From Candidatus Absconditabacterales bacterium (GTDB lineage Bacteria > Patescibacteria > JAEDAM01 > Absconditabacterales > Absconditicoccaceae), in the NCBI GenBank assembly GCA_938010495.1, contig CALLUT010000050.1, positions 1-6,880 on the forward strand: a stretch of DNA of 6,880 bases. Direction: 5' to 3'. Under the pieces are notes generated by a model that was not told the DNA's origin, made no database searches, and saw only the letters and a list, made by a program, of their open reading frames with translations. Below are positions 1 to 6,880 of this stretch, piece after piece; positions within the stretch are counted from its first letter, which is position 1; each line of letters starts with the position of its first letter. Position numbers and translations under genes: made by a program.

Positions 1-186
1 GGTGAAAAGAAAGTTCAATGAAAAGATAATCTTATCCAATGGCTTCAAGAAAATCCAACTGTGAAAGAAGAACTTTCTGCTGAAGTTGACAAACAAATTA
101 AAGAAATGAGAATGTGAAAAAGGTGAATCCCTGAGGCAGAAAACACTGAAGATACTATAGAAATTGAAGAAGTAGAAGAAGAATAG
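1..186 (+). CDS. recA: RecA recombinase, C-terminal fragment (5' end outside window)
   Basis: These are the last 61 codons of a RecA-type DNA strand-exchange ATPase, which in homologous recombination and repair forms filaments on single-stranded DNA. The visible part is the C-terminal domain: GEKKVQGKDNLIQWLQENP aligns with the GEKIGQGK...WL.(D/E)NP block of bacterial RecA. It is followed by a basic stretch (KEMRMGKRG) and a strongly acidic tail (EIEEVEEE), matching the acidic RecA tail that in E. coli tempers DNA binding. Translation needs UGA=Gly at codons 7, 39 and 42; the first is the conserved Gly of the QGK motif. The frame ends at TAG (184-186). The ATPase core lies upstream of the window. 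The gene converges on the minus-strand cluster and shares a terminator with it. The identification is firm for a fragment of this length, because motif spacing and tail both match. Confidence 0.9.
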
Positions 187-202
187 TCTATATTATAGAG
201 AT

Positions 203-238
203 ATAAAAAACGGACATACTGCTATGACCGTTTTTTAT
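203..238. terminator. Bidirectional intrinsic terminator between recA and the mscS-family gene
   Basis: This is a near-perfect inverted repeat. ATAAAAAACGG pairs with CCGTTTTTTAT, then there is one A-A mismatch, then CAT pairs with ATG around the loop ACTGCT. The stem is followed by a T-run on the plus strand (231-241, downstream of recA TAG). It is also followed by the complementary T-run on the minus strand, downstream of the channel stop at 258. It should therefore end transcripts from both sides. A second small inverted repeat, TCTATA-T-TATAGA (187-199), lies directly after the recA stop. Confidence 0.85.
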
Positions 239-257
239 TTTTGTATAATTAGGCAAT

Positions 258-1310
258 CTAGCTTATAACACGTCTTAAAGAAGGTGCAATTTGACTACCA
301 TTTTCATTGAGTATTTTGAGTATTTCTATGTTAATCCTTTGTTGAATTTCTAAATAGAGTGTATAATTTTTTGAATCAATAGTGTATCTATATGTAAATT
401 TTGTCCCATTTTCTTCTAGTCAGGTAAGATAAATCCTTACTAATGTTACTCATGATTCGCTTAGAGTATCAAAAAAATACTTTATTTTTTCAGGAAATTT
501 TTCTAATAAAGTAAGATCTTTTCAATACGGTATAGTGACATTTTCTGTAATAGTTCTGTGGTCCATTTTTCAATGGTTTCTTATGGTTTCATTTGTTAGT
601 CTTCTATTTGATACAACTAGTTCTTCTCATCTTGTCGTTGTTATACGAGTAGTCTTTATACCTATTCTCGTCACGCTTCATGAAGCGTCTCAAATTTCTA
701 TATAGTCTCCTATAATAAAAGGTTTATCAATAAAAATTGATACCGATGAAAACAAATCTTCAAGTATATTTTTTAAAGCAAATGCAACAGCTACTCCAGC
801 AATCCCCAAACTTGTAATCAGAGGAGTTATTTCTACTCATAAATTATTAAGGATCATAAGTATTACAATTGCTCCTACTACAACATTTACTACCATGCGT
901 AGGAAGGAAATTGTATGTTTTCATTCTTCTCACTCAAAATAATGATTTTGAAGAATGTGTAGAAGAACACGTCAAATAGTTACTCATAGCTGACTAATGG
1001 CTAAAACTACAAATGCGACGTATATTATTGATTCGATTGTTGTTCCTAGTGTCAAAAAGTTTGAAGCTGAGTACAAAGCAACTATTGCAAAAAATGAATG
1101 GGGAAGTGAATCAAATGAATCAATAATAAAATCATCACAAGTTGTTTGTGTATATTTACTATATTTCACAAGTCACCTTAGACATCTTTTTTTGAACCAC
1201 CACATGAAGAGTAATACAAGAAAAAATATTCAAATAGCACTTCATCGAGTTGCTAAGCTATTTTGTAGAAATATTTCATTTGATAAGTTAGTGGTGTAAT
1301 TTTCTAGCAT
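258..1310 (-). CDS. MscS-family mechanosensitive ion channel, longer paralogue (350 aa)
   Basis: This is predicted to be an inner-membrane small-conductance mechanosensitive channel that releases solutes when membrane tension rises. Read with UGA=Gly it is one open frame of 350 residues. The hydrophobic segments are at about 25-39, 72-89, 92-108, 128-147 and 150-168. The last is the pore-lining helix (ITPLITSLGIAGVAVAFALK). The MscS beta-domain follows: FIDKPFIIGDYIEI, then SGSVTRIGIKTTRI and ELVVSNRRLTNETI. The C-terminal alpha/beta part is short and diverged. Start choice: ATG at 1308-1310 keeps the first membrane segment, and a TAA lies two codons upstream, so no longer form is possible. 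A standard-code reading breaks it at many TGAs. The gene is the last of the minus-strand series and ends at the hairpin shared with recA. A candidate promoter abuts the start codon. The pore helix is less glycine-rich than in the neighbouring paralogue, so gating or conductance may differ. Exact subfamily is unassigned. Confidence 0.88.
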
Positions 1311-1316
1311 ACATTA

Positions 1317-1344
1317 AGTATACATAGAAGATTTTTTACGTCAA
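1317..1344 (-). promoter_or_regulatory. Candidate sigma70-like promoter, predicted leaderless transcript
   Basis: On the minus strand, TTGACG (1339-1344) and TATACT (1317-1322) are separated by 16 bp, each one base from consensus. Only six bases (TAATGT) lie between the -10 box and the ATG at 1310. Transcription would therefore begin at or next to the A of the start codon. This fits the absence of a Shine-Dalgarno motif. It is an inference from motif match; no experimental support is visible. Confidence 0.45.
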
Positions 1345-1349
1345 AAAAT
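1331..1349. repeat. A/T inverted repeat in the gap between the two channel genes
   Basis: ATTTTTT and AAAAAAT form a 7-bp all-A/T stem around the loop ACGTC. It overlaps the proposed -35 box of the downstream channel gene. There is no following T-run on the minus strand, so I do not call it a terminator. A comparable T5G/CA5 repeat lies just after the P-loop gene (4292-4309). Confidence 0.35.
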
Positions 1350-1350
1350 A

Positions 1351-1386
1351 TTATGTAATTACAGTGGAGAATTATGTATTTACAGT
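1351..1386. repeat. Imperfect 15-bp direct repeat (21-bp period) spanning the mscS stop codon
   Basis: TTATGTAATTACAGT (1351-1365) and TTATGTATTTACAGT (1372-1386) differ at one base and are offset by 21 bp. On the minus strand the second copy encodes the end of the MscS protein, T-V-N-T-stop. The first copy lies just after it and would read T-V-I-T-stop in the same frame. This looks like a small tandem duplication of the gene's 3' end. Confidence 0.75.
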
Positions 1387-2199
1387 ATGTACAACTCTAT
1401 GTGGAAATGGAATATCAATATTTTCTTTATCTAGAGCTTTTTTAGCTCACTCCATTATTTGTCCATATGCAGCTGGATAATCAAGTGCATCGCAATATCC
1501 TCTTACAAGAAGATTTACTGAACTATCTCATAGTTCAGCGACAACAACATCTGGAGTAGGAGAATCTTTTATAAGACTGTTGCTCGAAACAACACTTACA
1601 AGGACTTTTTTTGCATGATCAATATCAGCCCCGTATCAAATTCATACTGGTACTTCAACTCTCATAGGACCATGTTGGCTTCTGTTTATTATTTTTGAAT
1701 TTGCAGCTTGTCAGTTTGGAATAATAACAACTCTATTATCTCAAGTTAACAGTCTTGTGATCAAAATATCAATTTCATCAACTTTTCATAACTCTCAATC
1801 TAATTCAATCACATCTCATACTTGATATGGTTTGAATAGAAGTATTAATACTCATCAAGCGAAGTTAGAAAGACTTCATTGAAGGGCTAGTCAAACCGCT
1901 AATCATGCGGCTCAAATGATCGCTACGAATGATGTAGTCTCAATTCCCACCATTCATGCAACTGTAATAACAAGAAGGCATTTAAGAGCAAAACTTACGA
2001 GATTTGTAGCAAATTTTGCTATAGTTATATCTATGTTTCATTTTGTAAGTCATTTGTTTACTATTTTTGTAACCCACTTAATTACTTTAAGTCAAATTCG
2101 TAATACAAGAAGCGCTGTTAATAGTGGTAATCAGTATTCAGTTCAAAAACTTAATCACATTTCTTTAAACTTTGTAATTTGATCGATACTTAGGTTCAT
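1372..2199 (-). CDS. mscS: MscS small-conductance mechanosensitive channel (275 aa)
   Basis: This is a close relative of E. coli MscS (286 aa), a homoheptameric tension-gated channel that protects cells against hypo-osmotic shock. Hydrophobic segments lie at about 23-40, 64-86 and 88-120. The third contains IIGAAGLAVGLALQGSLSN (94-112), nearly identical to the E. coli pore helix. Glycines 96, 99, 103 and 108 correspond to E. coli G101, G104, G108 and G113, and all four are encoded by TGA. The beta domain follows (FKPYQVGDVIELDGELGKVDEI, 122-143; VVIIPNGQAANSKIIN, 157-172). The C-terminal alpha/beta domain ends with IPFPHRVVHT (263-272), matching the usual IP(F/Y)P(Q/H) ending. By hand count, 22 of 27 glycines are TGA. 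ATG at 2197-2199 is the first start giving the complete N-terminal helix. It follows thyA after 40 bp, and its 3' end carries a small duplication. Confidence 0.95.
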
Positions 2200-2239
2200 A
2201 ATATGTATTTTATAATTATAAAGTAAATTATGCACTAAA

Positions 2240-3169
<930 letters not shown>

Positions 3170-3196
3170 GAAGGAGTGATTGAAAAATTTAAAAGA

Positions 3197-4222
3197 TTAT
3201 ACACTACTTAATGTATTAAAATTCTTCTGAAACTCAATTAGTTTTCATTTAATTAGATCCAATTTATGATTTTTTTGAAGAGTATGATCTACGCCAAACA
3301 TATCTATTTCACTTAAATCAAAATTCTTAATTTCATTGTTTCAGTAGTCTATCATTCTTTCTATAATTGAGGAATTTTTTTTTAAATATTTTTGAGCGAA
3401 AGGTAATGTAGATAATGAAAACTCTCTTTTTTCTCATCAAAGGACTGGAGGTATTATAACCGTATTGTTTGCTATCTTAGCAAGAACAGCAGCTTGAACA
3501 TCAAGTGAAAATATTTTTTTCGAATTTAAATAATTATTATCATACCGACTATTAATAGAGTCATTTCAATAATTGACTATCTCTCAAGGCTTAAAAACAA
3601 TTTCGTTTCATTCAAATATTTGGAATAATGTTGCAGCTAGTTCTTTTTCTTTTTCAGTATAGTAAATTCAACTATCATTAATTTGATCAATTATCACTTT
3701 TGCTTCTTCCTCTGCATTTTCAGATGTTTTATCATCTACAAAATCATCTCAATTAACAGCTTCAGGAACATCATGAATACGATGATAGAGTACTAATAGA
3801 CGTCAGTAGAGTTCACTAATTATTCAAGCTGAGACCAGCGATTCAACATACTCTTCATAAAAAGGATGTTGGTGGTGTAAGTGATTATATACATCTCAGT
3901 TATATGGCACGGACCTATACTTATTTTCTCATCGCTGGAATTCTGTTATTTTTCAATATTTTCCTCGTTCATGATCATTGATTAATTCTATATTAAAATC
4001 ATGTTCTCCAATTTTTATTGGTACAAATTCTTCTTGAGAAGTATGGTTTCTTCTAAGGTTCTTGGCAATGTCTTGTATTTCTAATGGTAGGATAAGTCAT
4101 TTGAACAAATAACGTATTTCAGCTGATAATTTTTCTTTATTATGTTCAACAAGATTGATATTTTTTTTATCAAAACCTTCCAAATCAACACTATTAATTA
4201 ATTTTTTGAATGAGTTACTCAT
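3197..4222 (-). CDS. HD-domain phosphohydrolase-like protein of unknown role (341 aa)
   Basis: I do not recognise this protein as a whole. Its centre carries a signature like that of YfbR/HDDC2-type HD-domain nucleotidases: YHRIHDVPEAVNGDD (146-160). The residues H150, D151, E154 and D159 keep the same spacing as H68, D69, E72 and D77 of E. coli YfbR. A histidine cluster, NHLHHQH (113-119), lies where the first metal-binding His is expected. The final metal-ligand Asp could not be placed with confidence; D221 and D241 are candidates. Residues 1-110 and about 265-341 have no family I can name, and the protein is much longer than YfbR (about 200 aa). No signal peptide or membrane segment is evident. 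It lies 27 bp upstream of thyA, so co-transcription is likely, and a role in dNMP or dNTP turnover would fit. That role is inference from motif and context only. The ATG at 4220-4222 is the only ATG before the upstream in-frame stop at 4244-4246. Confidence 0.6.
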
Positions 4223-4245
4223 TAGTAAGAGAACAATAATAAATT

Positions 4246-4282
4246 ATTATATAAGTAATAAATAATAATATTGATTTGTCAA
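4246..4282 (-). promoter_or_regulatory. Candidate promoter for the HD gene-thyA-channel series
   Basis: The 87-bp AT-rich gap (4223-4309) holds a perfect -35 box TTGACA at 4277-4282 on the minus strand. With a 16-bp spacer the matching -10 would be TATTAC (4255-4260, four of six). A perfect TATAAT lies slightly further down (4246-4251), but 25 bp from the -35. The ATG at 4222 is 23 bases after that TATAAT. Which -10 is used cannot be told from sequence. The same gap contains the imperfect palindrome around AATAATAAATTATTAT (4236-4250). Confidence 0.4.
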
Positions 4283-4291
4283 TGTTATAAT

Positions 4292-4309
4292 TTTTTGTTA
4301 TTTCAAAAA
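4292..4309. repeat. Short A/T-rich inverted repeat directly after the P-loop gene
   Basis: TTTTTG and CAAAAA form a 6-bp stem around TTATTT, immediately downstream of the P-loop gene's TAA (4310-4312). The stem has one G-C pair and no following T-run on the minus strand, so it could be at most a weak terminator or 3'-end structure. It resembles the ATTTTTT/AAAAAAT repeat after mscS in position and composition. Confidence 0.3.
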
Positions 4310-4891
4310 TTACATATCAAATAAATTACCAAACATAGTTGATTCAATGTTATCTTGGAAGAAAATATTATTCGTATAGGTAATTACTTTTTCTCAATAA
4401 AAATATTTGAATGAGTGTTCAAATACTGCATTTATATGATCATTATTGTAGATCGGGAACCTGTTATCAATTTTGATCGGGGTAGTGAAGAACACTATTT
4501 TATCATAAACATCTCTAGAATCACAAAGTACTTGGTGGTAATCATCAAAGAAATCTACACGATTTAGATTGTTATTGATAAGGTTTCGGTACGTATAGAC
4601 CATACAATCCATTGCTGTTCTATCTACAAAGACTAGGTCAGTAAGGTTTTTTTCTTTAATTTCTTTCATTCTTTCTACTCTTTTCTTTTCTAGTCATGCT
4701 ATAAATACCTGCATGTCATGTACATCTTCGACTTTACCTCAACCATGAGCATCAATATATTCACGAGCTGTTTCATTCATGAGTTCTATTCTAATATCTG
4801 GATGTAATTTTCAATATCTCTCTTTTAGATAATGAATAGCACTCGTCTTCCCAGTATTTGAATTTCATGCAAAGACTATAATTTTTGTCAT
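4310..4891 (-). CDS. P-loop NTPase, AAA_28/NadR-like kinase candidate (193 aa)
   Basis: This is a small cytosolic P-loop protein. Residues 4-16 (IIVFAGNSNTGKT) form a beta-strand and Walker A motif (GxxxxGKT, Lys15, Thr16). They are followed by ELMNETAREYI (36-46), a second beta-strand with an Asp-Arg pair (LVFVDRTAMDCMVY, 86-99), and FFTTPIKIDNRF (134-145) as a possible lid region. This order is typical of the AAA_28 family, which includes the nicotinamide-riboside kinase domain of NadR and several uncharacterised kinases. A small-molecule kinase activity is therefore plausible. The substrate cannot be read from sequence; a nucleoside, a deoxynucleotide or nicotinamide riboside are all possible. 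The start ATG (4889-4891) overlaps the end of the Nudix gene by 16 bp, implying translational coupling. Glycines include TGA codons in the Ala-Gly-Asn step of the P-loop (codon 9) and near residue 166, so a standard-code reading would lose both ends. Confidence 0.8.
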
Positions 4892-5271
4892 TGATTGAGT
4901 AGGTTCACGATTGGTAAAAAAAGAGGAGTTGGTAGGCTATCTGTTTCAACCCATTCCCGGTATTCACATTTTTCTGGTTCCATAGTTTGTACTTCTCCAG
5001 ACTTATATTCTGCTTTAATAAATATAGTGATATAATGTTTTTCTTTATTAAAAACATCGTTGGTAACTCATAATAATGTACAATTTGAAATTTCGATTCA
5101 TGCTTCTTCCATAGTTTCTCTCTTTGCGCAGTCTTCTCGAGTTTCTCATAATTCTAAATGTCATCATGGGAATCAAAAATTTCATTCTCATAGTTTTGAA
5201 AATCTTTTTCATATAAGAATTTTTCAGTTTTTATATATTGCTACTCAAACTCAAACTCCTACTCAACCCAT
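4876..5271 (-). CDS. Nudix hydrolase, NUDT15/MutT-like (131 aa)
   Basis: This is predicted to hydrolyse a nucleoside diphosphate-linked substrate, probably a (deoxy)nucleoside triphosphate, using Mg2+. The Nudix box GX5EX7REUXEEXGU is complete at residues 37-59: G37, E43, R51-E52, E55-E56 and G58, within GGHLELGETERD...RETMEEAG. The flanks resemble human NUDT15 more than MutT: VGVGVAIYKNGKILIGKR (6-23), FPGGHLELGE, HYITIFIKAE (79-88) and MEPEKCEYREWV (97-108). NUDT15 and its relatives act on nucleotide triphosphates in pool maintenance, and the same is inferred here from the thyA-folA context. The N-terminus is a Gly/Val alternation whose glycines mix TGA with GGT and GGA. The ATG at 5269-5271 lies inside the last codons of folA (13-bp overlap), and a TAG three codons upstream rules out a longer form. 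The gene ends at TAG (4876-4878), reading through a TGA that overlaps the next start. Confidence 0.92.
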
Positions 5272-5738
5272 TTTTTTCTATACGTTACAAATTGAAGTCA
5301 ATCTGATCATTCTTCTCTTTCAATTTCATCATAATGTTCTTCAAATTTTGGAAAAAACGTGTCTCATTGAATAATTCAAGGTATATGAGTCATATAAACA
5401 AAATCAGCTTTTTCTAAGTAGTATTCATATAAGCTTGCTCATCAAATAATGAATAATTGATCTTCATCTCATAGTTCTTCTTCTAAGACAGCTATAGCTT
5501 GTTCTGGGCTTGTATAATGTTCAACTTCTGGAAATTCTGTGCTTCTTGATATTACAACATTTCTTCTTCATGGAAGAGGTTTCCCTATAGATTCATAGGT
5601 ACGTCTTCACATCATAATGGCACTTCAATGCGTTATTGATCTAAATCTCTTAAGATCTTCTGGGTAGTCTCGTGGTAACGTGTTGTCTTTTCAGATAACA
5701 CGATTTTCAGACATAGCTGCAATGAGTGACACAATCAT
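5259..5738 (-). CDS. folA: Dihydrofolate reductase (159 aa)
   Basis: This NADPH-dependent enzyme reduces dihydrofolate to tetrahydrofolate and so regenerates the cofactor consumed by thymidylate synthase downstream. The length equals that of E. coli FolA (159 aa). Landmarks are ISLIAAMSENRVIGKDNTLP-like at 2-22 (here starting MIVSLIAAM), the catalytic Asp28 (E. coli Asp27) in YPEDLKRF, and MMGRRTYESIGKPLPGRRN (42-60) with Arg58 for the folate glutamate. FIIGGASLYEYYL (96-108) is the nucleotide-binding Gly-Gly loop, and MTHI (116-119) follows. One oddity is Arg23, which stands where nearly all chromosomal DHFRs have Trp (E. coli Trp22); the codon is CGA. Start: ATG at 5736-5738 gives the canonical N-terminal strand, while an internal ATG at codon 9 would delete it. 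It lies 71 bp after queA, and its last 13 bp overlap the Nudix gene. Confidence 0.96.
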
Positions 5739-5773
5739 GACGTTTTTTTGAAAGTATTAAAAGTACTAGTTCT

Positions 5774-5801
5774 TTTATATGAACCAGAAAAGTTTTCGCA
5801 A
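5774..5801 (-). promoter_or_regulatory. Candidate promoter in the queA-folA gap
   Basis: On the minus strand TTGCGA (5796-5801) is followed after 16 bp by TATAAA (5774-5779), 35 bases before the folA ATG. The -35 matches four of six consensus bases and the -10 five of six. In so AT-rich a region a chance match is quite possible. The 16-bp spacing is the same as for the other two candidates in this window. Confidence 0.3.
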
Positions 5802-5809
5802 GATAATCC

Positions 5810-6880
5810 TTACTCAAGAATTAACATTGCATCACCAAAACTGAAAAATTTATATGAGGTATTGATCGCATGTTGGTATACTTTCATCATTTCGTTATAT
5901 CCCATGAATCATGCAACCAGCATTAATAAAGTGCTTTTTGGAACGTGAAAATTAGTAAGTAATCATGTAATCACACGGTATATAAATCAAGGAAATATAA
6001 AGAGAGTCGAGTGAGCTATGATAGTCTTCTCATCAGACCATGCTCGAGACTTAACATACCTCTTAGTTTTTTCTTCTGTAATTAATATACAGGTTTTTTC
6101 TCGCCAATCATTCGTTTCTTTTGAAAATTTCTTTTTATCATCATTAGAAAATTGAGCCCAAATATAGGGTAATGTTTCAAGTGTTCTTGTTACTGTTGTT
6201 CAAACTCCAATAATATTCAACTTATTCAAACGTTTATTTGCAATTGTCTCAAATAAATTTGTGGTCACGACAAGTGCTTCACTATGGATCTCATATTCTT
6301 TAATTTCTTCTGTATCGACAGGTCTAAACGTTGCAAGTCATACGTGCAAAACACATTCTGTTGTCTCTATTCATTTATGTTTTAGGTCTTGCATGGTTTG
6401 AGAAGTAAAATGTAATGATGCAGTAGGAGCAGCAACTGATCAGTGTTCTTTAGCAAACATTGGTTGATATGTTTCTTCTTTTTCTTTTGAGTATTCAATA
6501 TAAGGAGGAAAGGGCATGATACCCCATTGCTCAACCACTTCTAATATTGGTTTATTGCACCTCATTACTCTTCATTCATAACTGATTGATTCTACAGTGA
6601 AGGTGATATCAGTTCATGGTCGTTCCACTATCATTCAAACCTTGAAATGTTTCCCGACTTTTACATCAGGAATAGTCATTCAAATCATACAATTAAAACA
6701 AAATTGATCAATTGAATATAAGTAAAATACTTCGTAATTACCAAATAGTAATCTAGCTTTTAGTACTTTAGAACTATTGAAAACCATAAGACTATTTTTA
6801 GGTAAGAGTGATGGAAGCTGATTGAAAATACTATCATTTATAGATCATTGTTTTTTGCTATATACCAAAAGCTTGCACCC
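5810..6880 (-). CDS. queA: S-adenosylmethionine:tRNA ribosyltransferase-isomerase QueA, N-terminus outside window
   Basis: QueA transfers and rearranges the ribosyl group of S-adenosylmethionine onto preQ1 in the anticodon of certain tRNAs, giving epoxyqueuosine. The window holds 356 codons up to TAA (5810-5812). By comparison with E. coli QueA, about 25-35 N-terminal residues are missing. Recognisable blocks in order are [14 protein letters not shown] (NdTkVIPARL region), [44 protein letters not shown] and [13 protein letters not shown]. These are followed by FIFPGFIYRVITGLLTNFH and [20 protein letters not shown], and by [10 protein letters not shown] at the end. Conserved glycines in GSVAAPTA, the HVG step and IFPGF are TGA. 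The HVGxGTF motif has Ala in place of its second Gly. The reading frame is unbroken, so it looks functional. Nothing else for queuosine synthesis is visible here. Confidence 0.93.

Noticed and set aside
997..1299. Plus-strand open frame of about 100 codons
   Set aside because: It lies antisense to the MscS-family gene (258-1310), which has clear family motifs. The peptide resembles nothing and is a by-product of A/T-rich codons.
1916..2182. Plus-strand open frame of 88 codons
   Set aside because: It lies antisense to the well-identified mscS pore and N-terminal region, with no recognisable motif.
3170..3196. GGAG-like sequence near the thyA start
   Set aside because: AAGGAGTG is on the plus strand. 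On the coding strand it reads CACTCCTT, so it is not a ribosome binding site.
4236..4260. AAT/ATT-rich short repeats as a possible origin or CRISPR-like array
   Set aside because: They are low-complexity A/T runs with no regular unit and spacer, best explained as part of a promoter gap.
5060..5374. Plus-strand open frame of 104 codons
   Set aside because: It lies opposite the Nudix gene and folA 3' end, both of which are certain. Its His/Ser/Gln-rich peptide has no family features.
5739..5809. Possible terminator hairpin (AAAAGAACTAGTACTTTT on the minus strand) between queA and folA
   Set aside because: The stem is only about five A/T-rich pairs with a mismatch, and the centre ACTAGT is a simple palindrome that cannot form a good loop. 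I left the region with only a weak promoter call.
5748..5948. Plus-strand open frame of 66 codons
   Set aside because: It overlaps the queA C-terminus in antisense and the queA-folA gap, and has no motif.

Overview
The window reads coherently only if UGA is translated as glycine (genetic code 25). This points to a member of the candidate phyla Absconditabacteria (SR1) or Gracilibacteria (BD1-5/GN02). Three things support it: the DNA is strongly AT-rich; under the standard code every gene breaks into short pieces at in-frame TGA; and read as Gly those TGAs fall on invariant glycines of well-known proteins (RecA, ThyA, DHFR loop, Nudix box, MscS TM3). TGG is still used at conserved tryptophans (for example in ThyA), so UGA is not Trp here. 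TAA and TAG remain the stops. The sequence does not let me choose between the two phyla.

Layout: positions 1-186 (+) are the 3' end of recA. A symmetric hairpin with T-runs on both sides (203-238) separates it from everything else, which lies on the minus strand. Read 5'->3' on that strand, the order is queA (start beyond the window, 6880-5810), folA (5738-5259), a NUDT15-like Nudix hydrolase (5271-4876), a P-loop AAA_28/NadR-like NTPase (4891-4310), a 341-aa protein with a YfbR/HDDC2-type HD signature (4222-3197), thyA (3169-2240), and two different MscS-family mechanosensitive channels (2199-1372 and 1310-258). Coding density is very high: folA/Nudix and Nudix/P-loop overlap, and the largest gap is 87 bp.

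How the genes fit together: thyA and folA form the dTMP/tetrahydrofolate cycle (ThyA makes dTMP and dihydrofolate; DHFR regenerates tetrahydrofolate). Between them sit a Nudix hydrolase, a P-loop kinase-like protein and an HD phosphohydrolase candidate. This suggests a compact nucleotide-supply and nucleotide-pool module. The two channels would act as osmotic release valves. queA, a queuosine-tRNA modification gene, sits at the upstream end. Possible promoters with 16-bp spacers lie before folA, before the HD gene and before the last channel; the last one would give a leaderless mRNA. None of the seven visible starts has a recognisable Shine-Dalgarno motif.

I see no mobile element, CRISPR array, tRNA or rRNA. 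The most unusual points are the recoding itself, the unassigned P-loop and HD proteins inside the thyA-folA cluster, an apparent fossil of an ancestral ATGA stop/start overlap, and a Trp-to-Arg change in the DHFR active-site loop.
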